Source: Sphagnum compactum | Taxonomy: Eukaryota; Bryophyta; Sphagnopsida; Sphagnales | NCBI GenBank assembly: GCA_965153455.1 | Contig: OZ234499.1 | Coordinates: forward strand, 16,860,271-16,924,270 | Direction: 5' to 3' | Length of the DNA: 64,000 bases | Shown: in pieces, positions 12,135 through 25,296 of the stretch | How the letters are laid out: each line of letters starts with the position of its first letter | Position numbering within the stretch: the first letter of the stretch is position 1 | Notes under the pieces: model-generated | Seen by the model: the letters and a program-made list of their open reading frames with translations, nothing else | Database searches by the model: none | Told to the model about the DNA's origin: nothing | Translations under genes and position numbers: made by a program

Positions 12135-12216
12135 AAGGGGGTCTAGTTCGGATCTGAACTCCCAACCATTAATTTTGCAACCGAACGTTTAACCACTAGG
12201 ATAGTTCATTGCTCCC
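12135..12216 (-). mobile_element. tRNA-derived SINE head (or tRNA pseudogene)
   Basis: On the minus strand an A-box-like TATCCTAGTGG followed by TTAAACG is spaced about 35 bases from a B-box-like GAGTTCAGATCC. This is the arrangement of an internal RNA polymerase III promoter. The sequence does not fold as a full tRNA cloverleaf with matched acceptor ends, so a SINE head is more likely than a tRNA gene. Total length and tail are unclear. Confidence 0.55.
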
Positions 12217-12239
12217 CTACAATGTGCTCCTCTACAATG

Positions 12240-14724
12240 TCAAGTCTTTTAGACACAATAGACAGTACACAAGTTGGGAAAACATTATAACAATATCTTT
12301 TATGAACATGTATCATCTTTTTCTACTTTTTTTTTGGTTTTTTTTCAATTTTTAGTTTAATACCTAGTTAAATTGTAGTTAAGGCTACCATAGTACTAAG
12401 GTTGGTTAGGCACTAATTAATTTTTTTTGCAATTGTCAATTTTTTTCAAAAATATGTGCATGCCATGGCAAAATATGAATGAAATTCTCAAGCATATAGC
12501 TTCAATATATAGTATAAGGATGAATTGTTAGTTAATATTATTTTTAGTACCGATGTAATTGACCCAAAAAAAATTAATAATTAGGCAACTTGTTGCCAAA
12601 CCAATCAAGGTACTATGATAGCAAATGTCCAAAATTTACATCTTTCATATATTTTCTAATCGAAGATCTATCATTTGGTTCTTGTGGTCCCTTATAAATT
12701 GTAATGTTGCAACATGATGTTAAATAGGATTAACATTTGTCTTGTGAAATTTTGACATGAATGTTTTTTTATTTGGGGGAAGGGTGTTTCTCAACATTGT
12801 AAGATTTTGTTTTTTGTTACAAAATAAATGAACATAAATGAGTCTCCTTCATGTATTATGTCAAAATTTTGATGTACATTAATTTTAAAACCTTTAATTG
12901 ATTAAATAAAAATTCATCTTATCTCATAACATGTTTAGGAAGCTATTTAAATTTGTATGATCTTTGTCTAAGTTTTACATTTCTATTATTTTTTGAGTTA
13001 AGCATAACCCTTGATCTAATAAATGGATATCTATTATTTTAAAACACCATTGAAAAAATTCTCTTGACATTTAATTAATGAATTTCAAACTTTAGTTTGA
13101 TCACTAATGCAAAATGACACATAAAATAATCATTTCAAAATAACAAATAGAATATTCAACAAGATGGTTCTTGTCATCATTCTCCTTCTTTTTTAAATTC
13201 TTGCATCGAATAACTTTTGTTTTTCATTTTGGATTAAACTTTAGAACTCACATCTTGTTCATCAAATAACAAATTCCTTGTTTAATGTTGCATGTCATTT
13301 TTTTGGGGGGAGTAAACCATGTTTCAACGAGTGTCATTGGTTATTTTGTTTAGGCTAACAAAACATGCATCGTAATCTTTCAATCTCATCAAAACTTTGT
13401 GATTTATATGGCATTGTATTGTTTTGAATGTTGATTAACATTGTTCTTCAACATCATGTAAGTGTCAAATCACGAATATTTCATTTTCAACATTGTACTT
13501 CATTTTCAAATGAATCAACATTTATTATTACAATACTTCCAATTTCATCTGGTGTTGTTGGTATGGTTATCACATGTTAATTGATAAAATGGGGGCCTAC
13601 AAAACTATTAATGGTATCCACATTATTTATAACAACATTAGTAATTATGTGGAGTCAAGTGTTTATTGTACCATCCATTTGTTTACCTATCAATTTATTA
13701 TTAAACAAATGTTTTTTGAAGGTTTTGTTAATTTTCATGTTTCTTAAATTCTTACATCATACCTAAAACTTGAAGCAATGTGTAATGTGATTATTGTCAA
13801 TGATTACATCACAAATAATGAATTTTTTGTTTTGTATTGCATAATTTATAAAAACATGATTAGCAATGTGAAAATTTGGGGTGCCAACTTCAAAATGAAA
13901 TGTGCGAGTATGTAGTTGTTGAAACCACATCCCTAGCAATAGTTCCTACCTTTATAAATCCATGCACACACTCAAAATTCCCTCCCTACCTTCTTTATTT
14001 ACAATTTGTTTAGTGAGTGATAATTTCCACACACCACTATCCAATTTTCTCCCCCAATGGTCCCTTGATGGATTGGGAGTATGTTCTTGCTATAGCCTCA
14101 ATATGTTTGTCATTGATTTTACAACTCAATTATCTCCTCCCCTACCGTTACTACAATTACACTATAGTCAATGTTAGGCATATCATGGGGCACAAAAGGC
14201 AAGAATTTTGTTGGCAATGAAAAGCATCAACTACCACCACTATTTGGCCATTTCCCAAGACCCTCGCATTAGAAATGGTTAGAATGTGGCAACATTTTGG
14301 GAGAGTGTGGTTATTGGTTACAATGTTCATCTCCTAATCAGGTGCAGTCAAAGACCATCACACTATCTTGAAATGAAATGGGGATGCATTAAACATGACA
14401 TTGCCAAATTCGTGAATGTTTATTAATAAGTTTTGAATGTGAGAAAGTTTGGATTGAAGTTGGATGACAATTTATAGTGTGCGACAGAATTGTATCATGT
14501 GAAAAACAAAAAAAAACACTCAAATTAATTTATTTTAATTATTGGTTGTCACTTTGTGATGTCCCCAAATGCTTTTTGATGCTCCATAAGATGCATGAAA
14601 GAAAGTTAGTGATGCATCATTAAGAGTGGCGATTCCTACTACCACAATTCACATTGCTGGTCTTCCCATACCTAGCCTTGAACCACCACTACTACCAAAG
14701 TAGGGTGTAATTTACTAGCTTAAA
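12240..14724. other. AT-rich spacer without genes
   Basis: No host gene is visible. Short ORFs occur (for example 14017-14220), but they lack conserved motifs and are broken on both sides. The region is likely ancient transposon sequence decayed beyond recognition. Confidence 0.35.
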
Positions 14725-15414
14725 TCACTATGGGACCTTAAAAGTGAAATAACTTCATTGCATTTTACTAATTTCACCTAGTGAAAGTTATTTCATTATA
14801 ATATCACTATGTAGACATCATGTTTCATTTTTAGTTAACATAATTCACTATTAATTTACTATAACAAATAGGTTTATTTCTATGTTTTTAAAAATATTAT
14901 ATTTATGTTACTTTATGATATACCCTATATTATTTTAAGCTATTTTAGTTATTCTAACTTATATTTTATGTTATTATAGGCTATTATATTGTACCCTAAA
15001 TTATTATATGTTATTTTACCTTAAAATATCTTAACTAATTTATTATAAGCTTTTAAATTATTTAAAATTAAACTATTCAACTAACTTTAGGCTATACCTT
15101 AGGTTATTTTATTTTAAATTAATATATGTTATTTCAAGTTATACTTTAAATTATTCAAGGTCAATATACTTAATGTTATTATAAATTATTTTATCCTAAG
15201 CATAATAACTTTAAAATAATCTGAAACAAAATATAATGACCTAAGGTAAAAATAACTTAGAATAGAAAATAATAACCTATGAAAAATAATTTTAAATATC
15301 CTAAAATATAATAACTACCAATAACCTATGATATTATAACATAGAATATCGAACAACAATATATAATATAATAATTACCAATAGTTGTAATATGACATAT
15401 ATAACCAACAATAA

Positions 15415-16205
15415 CTTATAATACAATAACCATTAATAAAATAGCCATCAATAACCACCAATAAAATAACCACTAATGGCTTACAACGGAATAATCATTA
15501 ATAGCCATTAATAGAATAGGCACCAATAGCCATTAATAGAATAACCACAATAGCCATTAATAGATTAATCACGAATATCCATTAATAGATTAATCACGAA
15601 TAACCATTAATAGAATAGCCACCAATATGCATTAATAGATTAATCACGAATATCCATTAATATAATAGCCACCAATAGCCATTAATAAATTCATCACGAA
15701 TAACCATTAATAGAATAGCCACCAATAGCCATTAATAGATTAATCACGAATAGCCATTAATAAAATAACCACTTATAGCCATTAATACATTAATCACGAA
15801 TAACCATTAATAAAATAGTCATCAATAGCCATTAATAGAATAGCCACCAGTAGCCATTAATATAATAGCCACAAGTAGCCATTAATAGAATAGCCATCAG
15901 TAGCCATTAATAAAATAACCACTAGTAGCCATTAATAGAATAGCCACCAGTAGCCATTAATAAAATAACCACTAGTAGCCATTAATATAATAGCCACCAG
16001 TAACCATTCATATAATAGCCACCAATAGCCACCAATAGAATAACCACGAATAGCCACCAATACAATAATTATTAATCGCCATTAATAGAATAACCACCAA
16101 TAACCATTAATAGAATAACCATTAAAAAACATTAATAGCCACAAATAGAATAGGTACCAATAGCCATTAATAACCACCAATAACACTAATAAAAGAACAA
16201 CCAAT
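15415..16205. repeat. Tandem array, about 25-bp unit
   Basis: Roughly 30 degenerate copies of a unit made of ATTAATAGAATAGCC plus an ACCAATAGCC-like half. Many units instead carry ATTAATCACGAATA. The two unit variants are interspersed, suggesting local amplification and conversion. Related but more diverged sequence (AATAGCCAAAAATAAC) extends to about 16650. Confidence 0.9.
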
Positions 16206-17013
16206 AGCCATATATTATAATTGCTTAAGATTGCCAAAAAAAATCTAAGGTGAAATAATTCATAATAAACGAAAATAACTTAAGGTGAAATAATTTTCAA
16301 TATCCAAAAGTAACTTATAATAGCTACAAGTAATCTAAATTGAAATAATTTACAATAACAAAAAATAACATAGAATAGACAAAAAACTTACAATAGCTAA
16401 AAATAGCCTAAGGTGGAATAAGTTAAAATAGCCAAAAGTAATTTATAATAACTGCAAGTAGTCTAAATTGAAATAATCTATAATAGCCAAAAATAACATA
16501 AAATAGCCCAAAATTTTTACAATAGCTGAAAATATCCTAAGGTGAAATAAGTTTAAATAACCAAAAATAACTTAAAATAACTAAAAGTAGCCTAGGGTGA
16601 AATAGCCAAAAATAACCAATTTTTTTTTTAAATAGTCATAAATAGTCGTAAATAATGTAGGGTGAAATAATTTAAATTAATGAAAAATAATCATATAATA
16701 ATTGAAAGTAGTTTAACATAGGTAATATTATTATATTAACAAAAAAAAATCCATTTACTAAACTTTTTTTTCAAAAAAATGGTCATTGAAATGTTATTGA
16801 ATAATGATATTCAACTTTTTTTTTGTTCAAATGATTTTAAACTTTCAAAAGGAAATAAATGTAATTATGTACAATATTGAATTTAAAAAATAAATAAACT
16901 CGAATCATTTCATTTGAACAAAATCTCAATAAGATATGAATTTTCAAAGTTTATATTTTTGTAATGTTTAAAATAAAATATTTGATAAATAAAATGTAAT
17001 GTAACATATTATC

Positions 17014-17095
17014 ACAACAAGTGGGGTGGTTTGATGGTTAAGGTGTTTGTCCCCATTCCAAAGGTCAAGGGATCAAACCTCATGGGTGGTGTTGT
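17014..17095 (+). mobile_element. tRNA-derived SINE head
   Basis: Plus-strand A-box-like TGGTTTGATGGTTAAGGTG followed about 35 bases later by a B-box-like AAGGGATCAAACCTC, matching the layout of plant SINE heads. The 3' body is not delimited. If the surrounding CACTA-like element is real, this SINE inserted into it. Confidence 0.55.
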
Positions 17096-17529
17096 GTGTG
17101 GTCAACAATGGTATATTGACCGAATATTCTCCTATCGAATTCTTAGGTTATGTGCCTAGGTTGATTACGTGACCTACCTACCTACCTAGGCTAGGTTTTT
17201 AACCTAACGTAGGTAGTGACACGTGTTAATAATTAATAAATAGGCTTTAAAAATCATGAAATTATCAATAATATAATATATTAAATAATTAAAATTTAAT
17301 TAATTTCCATACTGGTTAATTAATTAACTAGCGAGTGAATGGTTTGGTAAATTTATATTTCACTTGAAAGTAACCTTGTTTCACTAGGTATTAGAGAAAT
17401 AAGTCATTGTCCGTAGCAACTGGTCCCCATTCACTAAGGGCTTAAACAATTTCACTAGGTAAAATTGTCCAAATTCACTCAAAAATCTAGTGAAACCTAT
17501 AATGAACTAGGACGCATTTCCTAATAGTG

Positions 17530-18500
17530 CACCAAAGGCACAATCTAAAAGTCCTTCAAATATTGTTCCAAATTCAACCGTTCTAGATTATATTCTTGTG
17601 CATCACATAATTGAAGATGACAATGAAAAAAGTCCTCTTGAAGAGTATGAAGTCACTTGGTTAGGAGATGGTTTTGAAAGTGGGTTCATTTTGAATGATA
17701 ATTATTGCAATTTATATTAAGTTTGCAAAAATTGATTCAATGTGCATGATTTCATTTTTATTTTTGCAAATGTTGTTAGGAATTTTTTTTTAGGGAAACT
17801 TATATTTATTCCTAATGTTGAAGGTTGAATTTGCAAAAAATGTAAATTTTGATATAATTGTCTTTTTTTTTTTGCAAATTGTTGATTTTTTTCCAGAATT
17901 TAGGGTTTGGAAGTTTTTTCAAATGTTCTTATGGGGTGTAAAATTCTATTTGTCTTGTAATATTGTAGGTCAAATATTCATAAATAGAAAATTTTGGTGT
18001 AAAGATATACATGTGTGGATTATAAAGGCATTGACCATGTTGCTATAAAATCATTTTGTAGTTTTTGTAATTTAAAGTTTAGAAAATCACGTAATGTTTT
18101 AGAATTGTTGTTATGGGGGGCATACCTATTTTTTAAAATATTATTTCAAGTTTTTTTTTTAAAAGTGGTCATTTTGGTATAAGAAGATTTATGTTTATGT
18201 GAATTATACATATTCTTTGTTAATAGTTATAACACTAGGATGTGTGAATTGAAATAACATGGTTCTAATAATAGAATGGTTATCAAAACACATGGACTGC
18301 TACATTCCATTGTGAACATATTTTTTCAATATAAAGGATATTTTCCTTTTTGAACCCAAAGGTGTTTAATCAAATCGTTATAAAGCTTGAAATGAAAATT
18401 CAAGTTCTTGATCTTTTTAATACCTTGAAGTAAAGCCTTAAATATTAGCTCATGCTTCACATCCATACCTACAAATGGGTTAACTGATGGTTATAAAAAT
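17530..18500. other. AT-rich spacer without genes
   Basis: No gene or recognisable element. A T-rich stretch at 17815-18048 has an open frame, but its phenylalanine/isoleucine-rich translation reflects base composition rather than a protein family. Confidence 0.35.
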
Positions 18501-18509
18501 TTCTTTAAC

Positions 18510-19611
18510 TCATCTTCAAATAACATATTATGCAAGATGACACAAATGTGCATAATGTTTGTCATGGTATTCAAATCCCATTGCATGTGATGGTTGGCAA
18601 CAATGGCCCATTGTGACTGCAAAACACCAAAAACATGTTTGACATCCTTGCAAATAACCTTTTACATCATGGCAAAATGTTGGCACTTTCATCTTGTGGG
18701 TCATGGGTAGTTTGTACGAAACAAACCCACTTAGGATAAATGTTATCACCCAACAAGTAATCTAAAGTAAATGGTACCATTCAAGACAAAATGAATGTTG
18801 TCTCTAGTAAACATGTTACATATTTCAAATGAGTGGTGACTTATCAAGGACATTGATGTCATTGTTGGAACCTAACATGTTAAAATATGCATGCCATATC
18901 CACAATGATTGATCAACAATTACCTCCAAAATAATGTTTGTCTTGGTACTGACCTTGCCAACCTACAAAACAATTCTTCCACTTTCAATGCATGTAATCA
19001 ATAGAAGCAAACCTACACGAGATTACCTTTTAAAAAATATTAATGTCCATTTTCCTTTGGAAATCAACTTTTGTAGGTTGCTTTAAGTACGTAGATTGAA
19101 AGCAAGATTGTACTATAGTAATCGAAACCATTTCATAGATTCCATGGCAATGCTAACATCCAATTAAACATATTCATCTATCACATGAAATGCCACTCTA
19201 TATGCAAGCATATGTTATGCAGTAGTGCATTTTTTCATGTTTGATAAATTCATTAGTCTTGCAACATTGGGCCTCTACATAAAATATGGATGGTGAGTAA
19301 CAATTGCATTCATAATTGTCATGAACAAGGACTTCTTCATCCTGAAGTGGCATAAAAAATCGATCATTGTAGATTGGAGAGTCACAAAAATAATCTTGCA
19401 TTATCCTATCATGCCCACCAACTTTATTTCTCTTGACACTATGTAATCTATGAATTGTGGAACTACCTCACTTTGGAACAAATTTTTCCTCATTTATATC
19501 ACTTCACATTTGCTCAAGAAATTAATACATCAACAATTTGTCATCAACATCTTCAACATACAAATTGCTTGTGATTTGATCAATTAGAATGGCCCTCCAA
19601 GCGTCTAACAT
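18510..19611 (-). pseudogene. HARBI1-like (PIF/Harbinger) transposase pseudogene
   Basis: On the minus strand the order of family landmarks is complete. A start near 19611 (MLDAWRAILIDQI) is followed by HDRIMQDYFCDSPIYND, then RFRM..SLFMTIMNAIVTHHPYF, LSNMKKCTTA, FASIDYMH*KWKNC, LDYLLGDNIYPKWVCFVQTT, and finally KDVKHVFGVLQSQWAIV with ICVILHNM near 18540. These are the nuclease (DDE_Tnp_4) hallmarks of plant HARBI1-like proteins. Several in-frame stops and at least two frameshifts disable it. Intact members are about 350-430 residues, so this copy is nearly full length. It could be a source relative of the PIF-type MITEs at 6997 and 48397, but that link is inferred only from superfamily. Confidence 0.85.
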
Positions 19612-19619
19612 AACTTTTA

Positions 19620-22600
19620 AAATATTGTTACAATTCTTCGTCAAATTATATTAATGAAATGTAATTAAATTATGTTTGAGAGGAGGTGCTTGTTGGCTAT
19701 GGCAAACAAGGGATACCATCCACAATTACATGTTGAGGAGGTTTGGGGCATGAATTGTATATCTATTAGGTTGGAAATGAACCAAATAGGGCCCACTAGA
19801 TAAAGATGCGTGGGGTGTGAGGTTATTTGTTTCTTAGGGCATTTCCAAGTAAATCACAAAATAGTTTAGTTGCCTCCACAAATAGGCAATTATTTTGGTG
19901 ATGGAGTGTGATTTTTGTGGGCCATTGCTAGTCATGTTCTAAGCTAAATCACTTTATTATTATACCCAACAAAAATGCACTTAAAACTATTATAATTTAA
20001 TTTATTTTTTAGTTTTTAGGTATGTATATTGATATGAACATCCCAACCAAAAATGGAAAGATGTGATGTATGTGTCTAACATTTAGGTTGGTTCCATGCC
20101 ACAATTTATACAAACCCTTTTGTAATATTAATTTTGCAAGAAAATAATATTGTAGCTTACTACATTGCCTCCCCTCATAGAGAATTTGTGGTATTAATAT
20201 GTTTGATCATGTATTACATGCATTTTTTACCACATGTAATCCATGTACAAAAATGTTTTTATTTTTGGTTGAAGATTTTTAAAGTTATATTGTTGGTAAT
20301 TAGATTATTAGAATAAAACTAAATGAATTATACAAACTTTGTCTTGAATGTATTTCTTCTTATAACTTAATAATCATTTGAAATTTTGGAAGTTGTTTTT
20401 GAAGGTTACTAATAGACTTTGAAGTCATTTAACATGGAACCTTGACCAAAATATGGCTTGAACATTTGTTTGAGATCAAGGCAAAAATCTTAACAATGTG
20501 ACATTTACATTGACCTTAAATTGCTTATATTAATGGAGGGCAAATATTATCCAAATTATTAATGGATAAACTCATAACCTTAACAAAATCAAATGTAGTG
20601 GTAAAACCACCTCATGACTCTTGTGGAACAAAAAGGAGATCTAGTCCTGGTCCATTCACATTTGATAAATGATCATTAGTTGTTCAAGAAAATATCCTTA
20701 GGTTGATTATCATGGTCAAACCTTATGGTAAGATCCTATTTGGTCCTAATGGTCATCCCTATGGTAATGGAACATTTTTTGTGATCAAGCATTTAGAAAA
20801 GGAAAATAATTGATGTCCTTTTTATTATATTTATTTTTGGAACCCCTTGTTCCACCATTTTCCAATATGCAATCCCTTTTTCTTTAAAAGTTACATTCCC
20901 CCATGTTTGCCACATATGTTTAGACATGGGCATTAATAGGTTTATGTTGGACAATAATCACATTTATATTGTGAGTTGGAAACATTCAATTTGACAACTC
21001 TATATGGTAATAACAAAGTTGTTGATATTGCAGTTGAGTTCCTTAATGTAATGCAATCAAGTTCCATTTGTGATAAGGCAATATCCTATTTGAAATTGTC
21101 ACAAATGGCCCTACTTGTTTTTAAAACTAGAAGTATAGATAATATTTGGTTGTTAAAAATATTGCAAGCATAGTTGATATTGCTTCTAGATTGATATGAT
21201 AGCTCTTGTTAAATACAACATTTAAAACATTGTTTATATTGACAATCTATTCAAGATCTTTGACATCATGTTATAGAATATTGTATAGTGCTCCATATGC
21301 CTTTTTAAGTTTTGTTAAGCCTTTCTTGGGATCAAGATTGTTGTTTTACAACAAATGGGTCTGATCACAAATTGTCAATGCCCTTAAGGTAAAAGGGGGG
21401 CTTTCACCATCATTAGTCACGTCAAGTTGATTGGAGTTGAGGTCCATGTTTTGCAAGAAGTTGTGGAGAGCCTTCTACTTGATGTAGGTTTTGGCATTAT
21501 TGTAATAGGTGCATTTAAAGAATTAATGTATTTACGAACTTTGAAGTTTAACAACTATGTAGGTCCTTGTGTATTTAATTGGTTAGTGCAACCCATAACC
21601 AATTTTATTAAGACAAGAATTCATCCAACCTTTAAATCAAAACTACAAACACCAACACACTAATTCACGCATACAATTTATTACAATCATAGATTGATCA
21701 ATCAAAAAATTCTTATGAATTGTGGCAATGCTTAACCTAGTTCCCAACAAGAATGTTTAGACCCTACAAAGATAATTGGTCCATCTATCACACATGTTTT
21801 AGTTCAAGAAAAGAAAGTGGATAAAACCAAGCTAATAGGAGCCAATTTTGGTATAACTAGTCCTTGGTTTTTATGTTCATAAGTCTCATACACTAAGTTA
21901 ATGTTGAAAATATATGTCTTATTTATGTGAATCCATTTCTAATATGTTAATTTAACATCTAATAAAATTTGAAAATAATCCAATAAATATAAAATATCTT
22001 TTAGCACATTTTAAAGCTCGTAACCAGTGTTTTTCAACACAGTGAAATAGTGTAAAAACATTATTTAAGCATTGTTGTTTAACACTACCTTAGAACATTT
22101 CATCCAATCTTGTGCTATCGCATCACTTTTTCAGGACTAATCATAGTGATTCAAAAGGTTGTCGTTGGCTCCTATTAGCCCTTTTTACCCAAATGCATTT
22201 TTATTTTAGATTGTTCCAATCAACCATTCTTCTTTCTTAATAAAAATTATACAAATTTAATATAGCAAAATTTTTTTCTCTCACAATAAACCCTTTATTA
22301 AGTCTAAAAATATATATTAGAATATTTTGTGCACACAATAACCAAATATTATATAAAAAAAGAACACAAATCATCTTTTTAACAAAACTAAAATATAAAT
22401 GTATGATTTATTTGAAACTTAAAATGACCACCAATATGTTAAGAAAACCCCAATGAATTATGCATAATTTAACATATTTACACATAAGTATCATGATTTT
22501 ATGTTCCATAGTCCTTCTTGATCAAATTGTGTTTTGTTGTATTTAAAGAATAATCTCAACCAACATGCATACAAAATGTTTTTTCTTATAAATTATAATA

Positions 22601-24240
22601 TTTTTATTGTGACTTACAAGTAGATCATGCAACCAAAATTAGAGGAGACATCTAATCCCAAAATAATTTAGAAAGATTCCTCACATGGGTCATTTATTTT
22701 TGTTTGGTAAAATGGTTTCTTGTTTGAGTCACTTACAATCAGTATCTACCTTGCCTCATCCCATCCCACCAACACCACAAATTTCAAATTAATGAGAAAA
22801 CAAGGGATATTAGGCTTTGGATGCAAAACTAACTTGTTATCAATGGCATGTTTCTTGAACAATCAAAACATTGAATAACATGAATTCAACCATGTGTTTT
22901 TCATAGTGTTATCATTGTTATTGTTTTTCTTCATTTGAACCTTGTGACCTTTTTGGCAAGTTGTTGTGACCATTGTAACCTTTTAATCAATTTACTCTTT
23001 TGAGTCATTGAAAGATTTTGTAACAATAAGAGTGTTGCACTTGGGTGGGGTTGTTGACTTCTTGTTGGTGTCCATCAAATCAAACCATATGGGCATATTC
23101 TTAAGCAACAATGAACAATGGATAAACAAAATGATGCTTGCTTTGGATACTTGAGGTTGAACAACTTTAAGGATTTATCAAAACACTGTTAAGAAATGTG
23201 TTAGATTGATTAAAAAAATAAAATTGAATGATAGCAACCCATGAGCTTTGCCACATCATGTTTTTTATTGCTCTCACTTTGTTTGTAAGTTGTGAGCAAA
23301 TTGCTCTAGTAGACCCCTCCTCCAACAGTCTTGCACTTTGAATGATGATCCACCATGCAATCCCAAAATCTAGTGGATGGTTGCCCATTGCCACACATCA
23401 AGCCTTGCAATACAATAAGAAGACTTCACACCAATTGGACATCATTTTTCATATAAACAAAAGAAATTCCTTTTCCTTTGCCTCACTACAACTATTTGGA
23501 TTCCTTCAAGTATTGCCATCATTGCATGGACCCACACTCGTGGAGCCTTTTATGGTATGAGTCCCAAATATTGCACCTTGTTATGGTATGTGCCTAGTTC
23601 TTATTGGGGTTAGAGTTTTATATGCTATTTGTGACCCACCATGCCGTGTTTGAATTAGATTGTAGTGCCTTGCAAAACCTTTAAAAAGCAATTATATAAA
23701 TTTTTAGAGTTGGTCTTAATGTAGGATTAGGGTCCTTGACATCACACCCTTAGGAACACCATAAAGTCCTTGGGAATGTCCTAAGATCCATGGGCTCACA
23801 AGTCCAACCATCATTCTAAGGCATAAGTCTCCTTTTAAACTACATAATATTTTGTATGGTTCTTTTATGCATGAAAGCAAAAGGCAACCTATATCAAGAC
23901 AATGACAAAAATAAAATTTAAGATTTTAGCAAAATCATAAGCTTGAGCCCCCATGTGCCTTTAAATGATCTTTCGCATGAAAAGAGTGCTAGAAATAAAG
24001 ACCATATTTTAGTGTTTTTATGTTATGGGTAATATGGATAACAAGGAATTATGTATTAGATAATGGTCTTGTAAAACACCTATTCTACTAAGTAAGGTGG
24101 CTGGGGAGCTCAATGGGGCGAGCCGGCCACCAAACCGAATAGAATAGGCAATAGTGATACCATTAGCTTAAGTAAACAATTTCTTTGGACTATAATGTCA
24201 TGTTTTGGCATATGAATAATATTTAAAAAGTCATATTGGA
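19620..24240. other. Spacer without genes
   Basis: No host gene is seen. Short open frames (20976-21173, 21427-21663, 23167-23394, 23342-23560) show no recognisable motif and are flanked by stops. They are best regarded as transposon remnants or chance. Confidence 0.35.
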
Positions 24241-24246
24241 ATGTTT

Positions 24247-24551
24247 TGTTGGTGTTGCCTACCAAGGCAACGATATTGTGTTTAGATGCATTATAGAGTA
24301 TAGTAGCTTAAGGAATTTTGACCCCTAGGTAATAGCTCTATTTGTATATGAAGATTTTGAAAAGATGATATTTTGGCTTGTGTTGAAACTTGAGATTAGT
24401 TATAGAGTTATAATATCTTGAAGGATTTTGGTTTCTTTTAGAGAATTTTTTGAAAATTATATTTTTGCATGGTGAAATATTTGAGAGTTTCCATAATTCT
24501 TCTTTTGCATAAGATACTTTTTAATGTAAATGGCAAGGCCATGGTGTGACA
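24247..24551 (+). repeat. Interspersed repeat family A, copy 2
   Basis: A 305-bp sequence with the same start (TGTTGG), the same internal blocks (AGAGTATAGTAGCTTAAGG, then TTTTTGCATGGTGAAATAT) and the same end (GGCAAGGCCATGGTGTGACA) as 8752-9074 and the reverse of 62468-62781. It lacks the CCCTTAAGG block near the start that the other two share, so it is the most diverged at its left end. Confidence 0.8.
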
Positions 24552-24884
24552 CGGCCCTTGTTGGATTATGATAGAGTAAGGGGGGATAAAAAGTGTGAAG
24601 TTAGGGTTTACCGTAGTGCCCTTTCATAGAGCAAAAAGCACTTTGACAAAGTGTGGAGCGAACATGCACAAAGTGATTTGTGCTAGTTTTGGTAAGTTTG
24701 TTAAAATGATGGATCATGAGGCCTTGCAAAAGCTTTATTAGCTATCCCCTAAACATCAAACATGCCCAATACGGGCTACATTCCAATGGAAATTCACATT
24801 GTTCGGACATTTAGGGTTTAAGTTGTGAGGGTTATGAGTGTGTGATTGCACTCGACTCTCCTTGTGGTGAGGGGTTCATTCTTG

Positions 24885-24912
24885 TTCTTTCTTTCTTTCT
24901 TTCTTTCTTTCT
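24885..24912. repeat. (TTCT)n microsatellite
   Basis: About six to seven TTCT units in non-coding sequence. Confidence 0.85.
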
Positions 24913-25296
24913 TCACAAAGGATGGATTCATTCATTTGTGCCCCCGACAAAAGCAAAAAATTGAAATGTTGAGCTCATGCCCACAAAGGATGATTGCTCT
25001 TATTTGATGCACATGTTCTCCACTAGTAAACTACCTCTACTACTTTACACAGTTCCCAAGCTCAAAAGAACATTTGAAGCATGCAAAATTCAAGTCATAT
25101 AAAAGGGCCCAAGGAGCAAATTATTTGAAAGTAGGAACTTATTCAGTGGCTGAGCCAAACTCTGGATTTACTTTAGGCTTTTGCTATTTGATCTTTACAT
25201 TAAAAAATATAGGCAAAATCCAAAAATATGTGGCTATAGGCAAAATCATATGAGGTATATATGGTTCTACTTTTGCATGCAACATTATTAAGTTGT

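Larger units (their letters stand above)
14726..17529. mobile_element. Possible CACTA-like non-autonomous element enclosing a 25-bp array
   Basis: The right border read on the minus strand begins CACTATTAGGAAATGCGTCC, resembling plant CACTA (En/Spm) termini. The left border on the plus strand begins CACTATGGGACC. Copies of a motif like CTAGTGAAA lie close to both borders in mirrored orientation, as subterminal repeats do in CACTA elements. The inside is non-coding and dominated by the 25-bp tandem array. Against this, the two termini match only over a few bases and I see no 3-bp target duplication. This is a hypothesis, not a firm call. Confidence 0.35.

Noticed and set aside
12135-12216. Functional tRNA gene
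   Set aside because: Only the A and B boxes fit; acceptor and anticodon stems do not pair well, so it is listed as a SINE head instead.
14017-14220. Possible zinc-finger or hAT fragment in two overlapping ORFs
   Set aside because: Words such as HIMGHKRQEFCWQ looked suggestive, but the Cys/His spacing of BED fingers is absent and the flanks have no hAT motif.
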